This document shows, one piece after another, positions 57,501 to 64,000 of a stretch of 64,000 nt of DNA. Source of the stretch: Effrenium voratum. Lineage: Eukaryota; Sar; Dinophyceae; Suessiales; Symbiodiniaceae. Made by a program: the position numbers and the translations under genes. Every line of letters starts with the position of its first letter. Within the stretch, counting starts at the first letter, position 1. Below the pieces are notes generated by a model. The model ran no database searches. It was given only the letters and a program-made list of their open reading frames with translations, and was not told where the DNA came from. The DNA lies in NCBI GenBank assembly GCA_963377175.1, contig CAUJNA010000586.1, forward strand, positions 128,493 to 192,492. The letters are read 5' to 3'.

Positions 57501-60500
57501 GTAACCCCCAAACCACCATATCGTTTCTAGAAGCTCATTTTGGGTTCCATGTTGATTTGCAGCGGAATAAATAGACAAGATTTCCCCAGAGCAAGCCAGT
57601 TTTCTCATTCGTTGAAGTTGGCAGACATTCGCTTAAGAGCGGAGCTGGAATTCAACAAACCATGGACAGTCAGTGACCTGATTAAATCCATTTCCAAGCT
57701 AAGCCATGGTTCACTTGAAACAGAGAGCCTTGAGCCCTCAGTCACAGTCCCAGAAGCGTGCGTTATCTTTAACTGAGGCCAGCGTGGAGGGGGATTCTTC
57801 CTTAAGTTTGCAGCGTGGCTCACGGTGTATTCGCCTCGAAGGTGTGTAACACCATTCCTTTCGTACCGCAACTTGAAGGGGCTGCTTCAAATACACAGTC
57901 GACTCAACCCACCACACTTCACGGTTTCACGTTGCCTCTCACCATGCCCTCCCAGAACTAGAGGCCTGTGAACCCTATCCGCAGGAACCTTTCAGTTCAG
58001 AACAACTCCAAGACAACAACTCCAAGACTGGGCCATAATTTTTGTCTGCCTTGCGTTCCCCCCCGATCCCCTCACTTCCTGAGTTCCTGGACTTGAGTCA
58101 CGTTTGGAAAGACCGTTTTGGTGGTACGTCGGAAGTTCAGACTTGGTTTGGCCTATCCACTCGGGGAGTGAGAATCAGCGGCCTTTTTGAGCAACCCCAA
58201 GGGGGCGGGTTGGCACCAAAATGTATTTATCTTTGGTGCCTTTTTCCAAGGGATGTTAGGACTTTACAACTTGTTGCCAACTCATGGGCTTTCCATTCAC
58301 CCACTAAAAGTTGGTCACTTTTAGCAGGGGAGCAGATTTCGCCACCGAGTTCTGTAAGGGACTGCCCCTTTCAAAGGGACACCTCGTTGGCTTACCAGCC
58401 ACGCCTACCGTCAGGCGGGAGACGAGCGTGCCTCGGCCTGACGGATCTTTGCTGAACACGGCACGCGCCGTGTTTTTTCTACCCGCATTTGTGTGGAACG
58501 AGTTTCAGGCAAAAAGGCGCCCTTCCCCTAAGCAGGTAGGGACGAGCCCAAATTTTGTTTGGCTTCAAAATGAAGCGAAAAGGACAACCATATAGAAATG
58601 TTGTTTGGGTTTAAGATGAAGCGAAAATGAAGCTTTATTTGGAAAATCTATATTTGAGGGCTTCCCTCGGTTCGAAATGAAGCACCCTTAAGCAAGTCTT
58701 CGATCCCGAGGTTTGGCGTTGCTCCACATCCGCGCCCCTAAGTTGACCTAAACTGACACACACTCATGGCAAGTCAATCCGTGCTGAGAAGCCATCAATC
58801 CCCACCCTGCTTGAATTAAGCCACGTTCAGATCCCCCTAGCCCGCCCCAAGCGAAGCATACACCTCTCCAAGGTCTTTTGGTTCACTGAATCATGTCTGC
58901 TGAATCGTGCATTTTACAGGACTAGACTGACCCAGAGCTTGATGCCTAAGTGACAATGACGTTTGAGTGGGCCATCAGTTCAGCACATGTCGGTTTTAGA
59001 TGGGAAACTGTTATGCGCGGAGCCAGGTTTTTGTGTGGCGGGTTTTACGGAAATCAAGGCCGCCTAAATACACAAGGCCCCAAGGAGTGGTTCTCTTCGG
59101 GGATTCATGTTCAACCAAAAAAGCTCGCAAAGTAAGGTAGGTAGACCACGCGGTGAGCACGAAGATGGGAGCCATTTTTTTTACAAGAGTGAATCATGTT
59201 GACCTCTGAAAATGCACGTATCATGCATCATTGACCACCAACAGGAGATCTTGTTTCTTGTGGCAGGCCCTTGAATCATCCCTCCCACTAACATGGTACC
59301 TGACAGGGGTCCCTGCAAGAGGAGAATGATCTTCCACACAAATGCTATGTTAGTGAGGAAGGGTACCATGTGCCCGTGCTGATTCTCTAAAGAGAGGTTG
59401 GAAGTGGGCCAGATTCAGATGCATTTGTTTCTCATAAATAGGGCCCCGCGTTTCGGTAAAACCACAAAGCGGGTCGTGAATCATTTTGAGAACCCCACCG
59501 TATCCAAAACCTTCCCCGTCAATTGGTGCCCAACATGAGCCCAGCGCACACTTAAAAAGCAACTGGCCCTTGGGTGGTGCTGGGATGATATGGGTCACAC
59601 TCACCCAATTAGCATTAGGGAATGGGGGTGGGGGGTACTCACCAAAGTCCCATGTCACTTTAAAAAAACACAAAAAAAAACGGCCATGGCGTTTTCGCTT
59701 GTCCTGGGGCCCAAAATGGCTTCTGAGCCCCCGAAAATGGCAGGTATCCCCTGGTTTTCCTTGAGCTGCCTCCCAAGCAGGAGTCCCATGAGACACCATA
59801 TGAAGTAAAGGGACAGTGGAACTCACATCGGGTGGACATTTCTTCAACCTGGCTTACTTCTTGGGTGGTTCAAGTCCGGAAAGCCGAGCTCACGTCTGAA
59901 AACCGGGCTGAAATGGGGTTGTCTCAAAATGAGGGGAGGTTGGTTCCTTTTGGTGTCCTGAAAAAGTCACAACCAAGCAAGAAGGGGTGCCCCCCAAAAG
60001 AAGACCCACCCCTTTTTTGTGGTTCAAAGGGACACCTTGGTTCCCTTTCCTCCAAAAAAGCCAGGGATCCTGCTTTCTAGAAAACCCGGGAAAAATAGCT
60101 GGTTTTTTGAAAAAAAACGGTGGTTGAAAAGAATGGTTGGAATCAACCCCTAGAATTGTAGTATGTGATTGCACCTTCAAAAAAGGACGCGCCCACACGG
60201 CTCGTGGCCAGATTTCGAGCTTAGGCGACGCCGCGGAGGTGACCTTCTCCTTGGCCCCGGCACCCGCACCTGGGATCTGCCTGGTTCTTTGCGTATGTTT
60301 TTTGCAGGTTCTTCGTTGTTTTGTTTGGGTTCTGTTCTTCATGTTTAGTTTTTTGTAAAGGTTTTCAGTTGTGTTGTTTGGGTTTCTGTCCATTTTTACT
60401 GTAGTGTGTTTTTTGGTTTTTTAGGTTCTTAGCTGTTCCGTTATTTTTTTCAGCCGTTGTTTGGTTCTCTGGTTAGTAAGCCGCAAAAAACAAGGTGTGG

Positions 60501-63500
60501 ATTTTTTGTTTGCGGGTTTTAGTTGTGTTGGTTGGGTTCCGTCCAGTTTTACTTTTTTTTGTCAGGTGTCTAGTTGCTGCGTTTGGGTTTTTAAGCTTGT
60601 GTTTGGTTCTCTACATGTTTAGTGGGCCGCAAAAGGCAAGGTGTGGCATGGTTGTTTGGGGTTCTTAGTTCAGGGTGGCCACGGTTAGGTTCGGTTCGGT
60701 TCGGTTTCTGAAACCTTTTCAAAACCTTTCTCCGGTTAGTGGCGATTACTCATAACCTTACAAAACCTGCCGGTTTGCACGGTTAATGCAGAAAAGTAAG
60801 ATAAGGCTCTAGGTAACTCAGTCTGCTTTCGCCCACACTTCGCCAACTTCCACATCTCTGGCATCGCCATCCATCTGATATCGCCATCCCACACCACACA
60901 CACAGACACAACCACACACACAAACAAACAAACAAACAAACAAACAAACAAACAAACAAACAAACAAACAAACAAACAAACAAACAAACAAACAAACAAA
61001 CAAACTCACAAACACAAAAACAAACAAACAAACCATGCCACTGACTGATGCTGAGCATGTTGTTCCGCGCACGTGGCCTTGGGAAGCATCTCTGCAGTCA
61101 AAGCTCAAAAGCGCAAACAAAAAGCAAGTCACTGACCGCTCATGGGTCACTTTTTTGCTTGCCAAATTTCAGCGGTGTTTCGTGTGTTGCGAGCACTGCG
61201 GAAGCAAAAATCAGAACCAGAAGCGGCCAATAATGCGGGTTTGTTGCCTTGACGCGTGCAGTAAAGGGGCCTTAGCTGCAGTGGCCTGCTAAGCGTGCCA
61301 AAAGTTCTGGCAATCAGGCTGGTGGGGCGTTGGGGAACGGCAGGGCAGGCCCAGGGCAAGGCGGCAAGGCGCCGGGAGAGCAAGCCCTTACAGTGACAGC
61401 GGGCAACTCAGTTTTCCTCCCGTTCGGCCCGCGAGAAACTGTTCCAATCCAAGCCGGGCCGCGCAAAAAACAACAACCCACTGACCGTCAGTAAGTTGTT
61501 TTTTTCGCGCTGCTGGCGCAGCCAGGCTGCAACAGGGTGCTCTATAATTATTCCGGCAGTTCAGGTAAAGTTTGCGGGTTCAAATCCCCTTGCTGCCGCT
61601 TTGGAACGAGATCCCGTGGCGTTGCTGTTGGCGATGTTGTCTGCGCCAAAGCCGAGCAGCCCAAAAAAACAAGTCACTGACCGCTCGTGGGCCGTTTTTT
61701 TGCTTGCCAAATTTCAGCGGTGTTTCGTGTGTTGCGAGCACTGCGGAAGTAAAAATCAGAACCAGAAGCGGCCAATAATGCGGGTTTGTTGCTTTGACGC
61801 TTGTTGCCCCTGCAAACCTGGGGACGGTTCGGTTTCTGTTCGGTTCGGTTCGGTTCGGTTTGTGGTTTGTTTCCGGTTTTCTTGCGGTTTTGAATACCGG
61901 TTCGGTTAACCGGTTTCCGGTTCGGTTTTCAACCTTGTTAGTTGTTTTGTTTGGGTTCTGTTGATTTGTGTATTGTTTGTTTAAGTTGTTTAGTTGTAGT
62001 GGTTGGTTTTTTAGCTGGTATTTGGTTCTCTACGTGTTCAGTGGGCCCCGCAAACAAAAACATGTTTTTTTGCCACGTGTTTCTTTTCTTTTTTGTTTTC
62101 TTTGTTTTCCGGTTCTTAGTTGTTTTGTTTGGGTTATGTTTATTTTTAGTGTTGTTTGTGTTTAAGGTGTTTAGTTGTAGAGCTGTTTTTTTTGTGCGGG
62201 TGGTTGGTTCTCTACATGTTTAGTGGGCCGCAAAAAGCAAGGCATGTTTCGTTTAGGGTTCTTAGTTGTTGTGCTTGGGCTTTGTGCGGTTTTTACCGGG
62301 CATTCAGAAAACATGCCATGTGTTTGTGTTGCTACCATACTGAGGGTTGGACCAAATCCCCCTTTTGCAGTTGGCTTTGGAAGCGAAAACTCACGCCCTG
62401 AGTTCCGCTTCGGCCTTTCTTCTTGGGACCATTTTTTGTTAAATACGAAGTTTTTTCCTGATTTGACCAGACTCACATGAAGTGCGAAATGGAAAACCGA
62501 TGCCAACATAGGGGGTCCGATTCCAAAAAATAGACGCCCTCGCACACAAACTGAAACTGGTCTACTCGGCCGTGAGCCTGGATGAGACTTTGCTTTCATG
62601 GACGATGCTTTAGCAAACCACCACTTTGCTCCAGATCGTGCTTCTGATGTAATGATTCAATCTTGATTTCCGGTTTGGTTATAACAATTTGCATGAGTCC
62701 TAAATACTTTGTTTCAGGGAATCTCCGAAGCTTGGAGAGATGACAAGCGTAAAATCATAGTTGGTTGCCTGGTTGGTTGTTGGTTGGTTGCTTGGTTGTT
62801 GCTTGCCCGGTCGGTCGGTTGGTTGGTCGGTTGGTTGGTTGTTCCATGGGATGGTGACGTGCAGAAAACCAGTCAAATGTGTAGAGGCTGGTCAGAAAGA
62901 AGGCGTCTTGCAGGCGGGTGTGGTGGAGTCCGTGCTACCTACACGGGGTTCCTACAAAATGCATGTGGACCACCCACATCCAGCCACAAAGACCCTCTTG
63001 TCAATTGTGCCAACTTGCAGGGTTGCCTTGTTCGCCTTGCAATAGTGAGGACAATCACATGAACTCTCTAAAATGCATGACGCCACCATGAGGGAGTTAT
63101 TCCGAAGTGGACCACACCATGTAGTTACAAGGCATCTCAACCGTGCCCAGCAACATGGATACATATCATTACTGTATGTGTATATGTATTATATATATAT
63201 ATGTGTACACGTGTCAGGATCTCAAAAGGCACGTCCCGAGCGAGCCTTTTTTGACTTGATGGTCCTGACAGAAGATTTAGCGGCCCATTGACCTGAATAC
63301 CGAACATAAGACGTTCTCATCTAGTGATACGTCAGAAAGGATGACAGGCGCAGAACAAAAAACATGGCTGCGTCTAATTGGAGGGTCCATACCCCCTTTT
63401 TGGTGGCTTTTAAGGGACACCAAGAGGAAATCCCACCATTTTGTGGGTCCGAATCCTAAAGAACAGAGGCAGCCCATCTGATCGCCCTGGGCAGAAGGGT

Positions 63501-63929
63501 TCCAACAGCAGAGTTCTGTTTGTCCAGCCCGCATGTGGTTTTTAGGTTGCCCTCAGAGTGCCCGACTTAACGCGTTTTTCCCTTTGGGGGTTCAGTCGCT
63601 TCATCTCGCTCCGAGGTAACGCTGGAGGAAGGGCTGAAATCCATGATCGCACCGAAGGCGTGGGCGCGGTTCGAAGAAGTCTGCCGAAGGCCAGAAGGCC
63701 AGGTCCATACCCCAAGCCTTAAGTTTGATGCGGCACCAGAAGAATACCGAGGCCCATGTCGCAAGGCTTCCGAAGCACCCGAGGGCTTTCTCAGCTGAGG
63801 AGCGGGATCAAGGATCGGGATCGGGTCCACGGAAGATCCGGTTTCCCAGATGTTGGGTGCCCCAAAGTGGGGCTACAAGCGGGAGGCCTTCTGGTTCCAC
63901 AAAATCCCAGAGGAGACCTCTGGGAGCAT
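39469..63929 (+). CDS. Unrecognised multi-exon gene 2 (partial at the 3' end)
   Basis: About 22 short pieces with good splice sites can be joined in one frame over 24 kb and continue to the window edge. Independent support comes from frames that are open only in the phase the neighbour predicts: 51,563/52,543, 55,466/56,913, 63,702/63,850 and 39,815/39,903. The product is mostly helical and basic, with a Lys/Glu-rich stretch near 47.5 kb, and lacks signal peptide-like or membrane segments. I recognise no family. Phases were partly chosen by me, so individual exons may be wrong. It lies 0.8 kb after gene 1 on the same strand and could even be its continuation. Confidence 0.42.
39753..39815 (+). 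CDS. Gene 2 candidate exon 2
   Basis: Acceptor TTATTTCAG|C and consensus donor ACAG|GTATGT. It encodes LVYDPLNRLRMLFTAKRRPD. Reading through the donor stays open for 19 more codons, so intron retention is possible. Confidence 0.45.
39903..39969 (+). CDS. Gene 2 candidate exon 3
   Basis: Encodes AKRFRGFFVPDGHHQKLQPG then RR, with strong GC3. An 87-nt GT-AG intron separates it from exon 2 with matching phase. The donor is proposed as AGG|GATATG; otherwise the frame ends at TAA 40,009-40,011. Confidence 0.45.
40468..40527 (+). CDS. Gene 2 candidate exon 4
   Basis: Twenty codons, EDRHCWLKWALWAACVHTKQ, between GGTGAG|G and CAG|GTATGA. Confidence 0.45.
40586..40691. mobile_element. 8-bp-TSD inverted-repeat element, copy 5
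   Basis: CATAGGTGTCCTTTTTGG at the left and AGAACACCTGTG at the right, with the CCTGGTTTACCTGGTGGTTC core. Flanks CGGGTAAT and CATGTAAT agree at 6 of 8 positions. Confidence 0.85.
41280..41500 (+). repeat. GAGTTCCTGGACTT family with an internal tandem duplication
   Basis: GTGGCCATCCACTTGAGTG...GGTGTGTTCTCCCCCCC occurs twice, about 90 bp apart. Confidence 0.65.
41699..41962 (+). CDS. Isolated AT-rich ORF, uncertain
   Basis: Eighty-seven codons from ATG to TAG in sequence of lower GC than its surroundings. It has no match I recognise, no GC3 bias and lies in a proposed intron. It may be a fragment of a mobile element or chance. Confidence 0.2.
   Translation: MEPRDMCANRNDVLVERTTTYDEHMRTYSTLINFPHVLKSAIQRTKSTHGDALAFAYYVSFVIACEQVTPNCAWCFSAATGSNSIQS
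42425..42461 (+). CDS. Gene 2 candidate exon 5
   Basis: ATTGTTTCAG|A to CTGA|GTGAGT, encoding ILCASAQGPGGL. An alternative frame of this region (SLAAGIVSDSVRICTG) is also coding-like. Confidence 0.35.
42632..42701 (+). CDS. Gene 2 candidate exon 6
   Basis: CTCAAGAG|TT to TTTCC|GTGAGT, encoding WKLPKDLEDSERGWGDPSLE then NF. The consens donor and acidic composition make it one of the better pieces. Confidence 0.45.
42875..42941 (+). CDS. Gene 2 candidate exon 7
   Basis: TCAAG|T to AGAG|GTAGCT, encoding PAPNDSSYARHVSCHRVVKS. Other frames of this stretch are open too. Confidence 0.28.
43405..43490 (+). CDS. Gene 2 candidate exon 8
   Basis: GTGTTTCAG|TGG to CTTCG|GTGAGT. The phase with the best GC3 reads WPLACLCLVMPKRHLPKNGR then ALGHELLL. 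All three frames are open. Confidence 0.38.
44291..44354 (+). CDS. Gene 2 candidate exon 9
   Basis: CCCTTCAG|G, then PAYNPQIRLAESCNDALRTL. A GA donor after GCC would continue the gene; otherwise it ends at TAA 44,364-44,366 as a terminal exon (…AEHK). Confidence 0.4.
45072..45178. mobile_element. 8-bp-TSD inverted-repeat element, copy 6 (complete)
   Basis: CATAGGTGTCC to AAAAGGACACCTATG with the full inner hairpin. Flanks AAAATGAC and TAAATGAC agree at 7 of 8 positions. Confidence 0.88.
47169..47209 (+). CDS. Gene 2 candidate exon 10
   Basis: ATTTTACAG|A to ATCCAG|GTGAGA, both near consensus. It encodes RLVQLGTSCNWRS in the phase that suits its neighbours. Confidence 0.38.
47300..47407 (+). 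repeat. CCCCCARTAGTGCCC family, copy 3
   Basis: GGGCCCCCCAGTAGTGCCC to CTCTCTACTGGAGGACCTAG. Confidence 0.75.
47489..47549 (+). CDS. Gene 2 candidate exon 11: Lys/Glu-rich
   Basis: TTCTGCAG|G to GAGGAG|GTACGA, encoding KKAKKCKPEEQEENRRKKEE, probably a charged helix or coiled coil. Its 3' part is duplicated at 38,740. Confidence 0.45.
47516..48020 (+). repeat. Segmental duplicate, copy 2
   Basis: The same landmarks in the same order as 38,740-38,970, with extra sequence at about 47,640-47,750 and 47,810-47,960. The 5' end overlaps candidate exon 47,489-47,549. Confidence 0.82.
48673..48750 (+). CDS. Gene 2 candidate exon 12
   Basis: CTACTGCAG|A to TCA|GTACTT. Only phase 0 is open: KSHRSASILNEIFLRAPDTE then SLHCLS. 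Confidence 0.45.
49620..49880 (+). repeat. (CCTCG/CCTTG)n pentanucleotide tract
   Basis: About 50 units of CCTYG. The first half mixes CCTCG and CCTTG and the second half is nearly pure CCTTG. Confidence 0.95.
50258..50352 (+). repeat. TTTTAAAGGGAATC family copy
   Basis: GCTGAAATGAACATGTTTGT to GGAGACTTAAGCAAATGGAA. Confidence 0.65.
51436..51563 (+). CDS. Gene 2 candidate exon 13
   Basis: GCTCACAG|T to CAAAG|GTACAA. It encodes SRALLAISTAFKDSAWAVQA then LRFRADLSACTGSQAKMLRG, a helical stretch with high GC3 and no internal start. Confidence 0.5.
52089..52206 (+). repeat. Hairpin-family repeat, copy 5
   Basis: TGGTTGTTGTTGGGAAACAT to TTCCAACGTCAACCAAG. A second partial 3' end follows at about 52,262-52,295. 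Confidence 0.82.
52543..52597 (+). CDS. Gene 2 candidate exon 14
   Basis: CCGCCAG|A then FARLLRELLDEHEGQQPG. The single A completes the codon left by exon 13. Donor GGA|GCTTAG is of GC type. Confidence 0.48.
53241..53297 (+). CDS. Gene 2 candidate exon 15
   Basis: ATCTCCAG|T then LSPVRSMLRMEIQRLKEQT, coiled-coil-like. A GA donor (ACA|GATACT) is proposed; reading on gives TPERPGDR and a stop. Confidence 0.42.
53396..53478 (+). repeat. CT-rich tract
   Basis: CTCTCTCTTTTCTCC and CCTCTCTCCCTCTCC runs. Confidence 0.85.
54310..54422 (+). repeat. GAGTTCCTGGACTT family, single copy
   Basis: GTGAGTTACTCACTTCCTGA, then AGTGGTAAATATAAAGTTTG, ending CCAACCACTCAGCCAGTGAG. Confidence 0.7.
54945..55060 (+). 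repeat. TTTCCATTTAACCCACTAA family, copy in gene 2
   Basis: Lead-in GGTGGCTCCCAGCCATCCCC, core TTTCCATTGAACCCACTAAG and tail GAGGGCAGCCCAGTTAAGT-like sequence. Confidence 0.7.
55354..55466 (+). CDS. Gene 2 candidate exon 16
   Basis: ACGGAG|GCC to GACAG|GTGCCT. It encodes APASRIDRRALLRELCVPEC then VVAVFSDTKISKPEQKD, clearly protein-like and without an ATG of its own. Confidence 0.5.
56913..57019 (+). CDS. Gene 2 candidate exon 17
   Basis: TTTGTTTCAG|A to AGCAA|GTGAGA. It encodes ADAATTVMLRVCAHVRREAK then FIAYFKGQYMRSAKA, in the phase set by exon 16. Confidence 0.48.
57078..57215 (+). CDS. Gene 2 candidate exon 18: basic segment
   Basis: Encodes QQPAESLNAKIKKDRKIKVK then RKLHTQWVAGTSQSRRPDM. 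The frame differs from exon 17; a 58-nt intron (57,020-57,077) would fix that, but a frameshift is also possible. Confidence 0.35.
57285..57400 (+). repeat. Hairpin-family repeat, copy 6
   Basis: TGGTTGTTGTTGGGAAGCAT to CTCCCCTTTCAACGACAACC. Confidence 0.8.
57540..57776 (+). CDS. Isolated ORF, uncertain
   Basis: Seventy-eight codons, including a protein-like LADIRLRAELEFNKPWTVSD stretch. Codon use is unlike the candidate exons, and it lies between two of them. Confidence 0.2.
   Translation: MGSMLICSGINRQDFPRASQFSHSLKLADIRLRAELEFNKPWTVSDLIKSISKLSHGSLETESLEPSVTVPEACVIFN
58070..58172 (+). repeat. GAGTTCCTGGACTT family, single copy
   Basis: CTCACTTCCTGAGTTCCTGG to CTATCCACTCGGGGAGTGAG. Confidence 0.7.
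60186..60290 (+). CDS. Gene 2 candidate exon 19
   Basis: AAAAAAG|GA then RAHTARGQISSLGDAAEVTF and SLAPAPAPG. The donor is uncertain (GTTCTT at 60,284 or GCGTAT at 60,291). Confidence 0.33.
60916..61032 (+). repeat. (CAAA)n microsatellite
   Basis: Roughly 28 CAAA units. It gives a spurious FVCLFVCL protein on the minus strand. Confidence 0.95.
61115..61258 (+). repeat. 140-bp duplicated segment, copy 1 (zinc-finger-like frame)
   Basis: AGTCACTGACCGCTCATGGG to GGGTTTGTTGCCTTGACGCG. In frame it reads SWVTFLLAKFQRCFVCCEHC and ends RVCCLDAC, a W...F then CxxC...CxxxC pattern loosely like a BED finger. Confidence 0.7.
61666..61803 (+). repeat. 140-bp duplicated segment, copy 2
   Basis: Near-identical to 61,115-61,258, with a few substitutions (for example AAGC to AAGT and CCTTG to CTTTG), and the same frame stays open. 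Confidence 0.7.
62534..62571 (+). CDS. Gene 2 candidate exon 20
   Basis: AAATAG|AC to TCGGCC|GTGAGC, encoding ALAHKLKLVYSA. Confidence 0.38.
62757..62843 (+). repeat. (GGTT)n tract
   Basis: GGTTGGTTGCTTGG-type repeats. A shorter related stretch lies at 44,710-44,752. Confidence 0.85.
62887..62947 (+). CDS. Gene 2 candidate exon 21
   Basis: GTAGAG|G to CGGG|GTTCCT, encoding AGQKEGVLQAGVVESVLPTR. The frame stays open on both sides, so the true limits may be wider. Confidence 0.38.
63596..63702 (+). CDS. Gene 2 candidate exon 22
   Basis: GGGTTCAG|TC to GGCCAG|GTCCAT. It encodes ASSRSEVTLEEGLKSMIAPK then AWARFEEVCRRPEGQ. Confidence 0.48.
63850..63929 (+). CDS. Gene 2 candidate exon 23, abutting a mobile element
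   Basis: TTTCCCAG|ATG then MLGAPKWGYKREAFWFHKIP and EETSGS, with very strong GC3. A 147-nt GT-AG intron separates it from exon 22 in phase. The coding character ends where the inverted-repeat element begins (63,927), and the element itself supplies a GT at 63,931. Confidence 0.45.
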
Positions 63930-64000
63930 AGGTGTCCTTTTTGGTTGTTGTGCGGGGGCGATTCCTGGTTTACCTGGTGGTTTTTTCTCATCTACCAGGG
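63927..64000. mobile_element. 8-bp-TSD inverted-repeat element, copy 7 (cut by window end)
   Basis: CATAGGTGTCCTTTTTGG and the inner CCTGGTTTACCTGGTGG are present and the right half lies outside. The element directly abuts a coding-like segment at 63,850-63,926. Confidence 0.82.

Larger units (their letters stand above)
60671..61930. mobile_element. Possible hAT-like element or nested remnants
   Basis: CAGGGTGGCCACGGTTAGG followed by GGTTCGGTTCGGTTCGG resembles hAT transposon termini. CGGTTCGG-rich sequence recurs at 61,825-61,925 but in direct, not inverted, orientation. Between them lie two copies of a 140-bp segment with a BED-finger-like frame. A defined element with both ends and a duplication was not found. 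Confidence 0.3.

Noticed and set aside
60736..61165. Phe-Val-Cys-Leu repeat ORFs, hydrophobic
   Set aside because: Minus-strand translation of (CAAA)n, not a membrane protein.
61540..61606. tRNA-like GGGTTCAAATCCCC sequence
   Set aside because: The T-arm does not pair properly and no D or anticodon arms are visible.
1..64000. Dinoflagellate spliced-leader relic (CCGTAGCCATTTTGGCTCAAG-type)
   Set aside because: I looked for the conserved TTTTGGCTCAAG end on both strands and did not see it; a computed search is needed to be sure.

Overview
This window looks like nuclear DNA of a dinoflagellate. There are no operons, Shine-Dalgarno sites or long intact ORFs. It holds two runs of short, high-GC3 coding pieces on the + strand, separated by kilobase introns full of dispersed repeats. 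Most of the intron donors I can infer are GC or GA rather than GT, and acceptors are mostly AG|G, a known dinoflagellate habit. Genus cannot be decided from the sequence.

Gene 1 (about 621-38,663, +) is the 3' part of an OSCA/TMEM63/CSC1-type (DUF221) mechanically or osmotically gated cation channel. I could chain 16 exons (29-120 nt, three of them only 30-33 nt) in one unbroken reading frame of 380 codons. They cover the end of the cytosolic loop, the whole channel-forming membrane region and the C-terminal tail with a TGA stop. The N-terminal exons lie upstream of the window.

One intron of this channel gene (11,747-22,166, 10.4 kb) holds most of the structural novelty. In order it has: a 22-bp minisatellite; a broken OTU-type cysteine protease pseudogene; more minisatellite; a palindromic switch point where the minisatellite flips strand; and two successive copies of a composite module. 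Each module is a (TCAC)n tract, a 196-bp satellite array (8 and then 14 units), a unique tail and flipped minisatellite.

Gene 2 (about 39,469 to the window end, +) is a second multi-exon gene that I cannot assign to a family. About 22 candidate exons can be joined in consistent phase, and several show strong GT donors. It is less certain than gene 1. The same-strand arrangement fits the unidirectional gene clusters of dinoflagellates.

Introns of both genes share repeat families. The best defined is a roughly 106-121 bp terminal-inverted-repeat element (CATAGGTGTCC...GGACACCTATG) with 8-bp target-site duplications, present in seven copies. A second foldback element has a 9-bp duplication, and five or more further interspersed families recur. 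Near 60.7-62.3 kb there is a possible hAT-like region. Large parts of the remaining sequence are intron with no further signal I can support.
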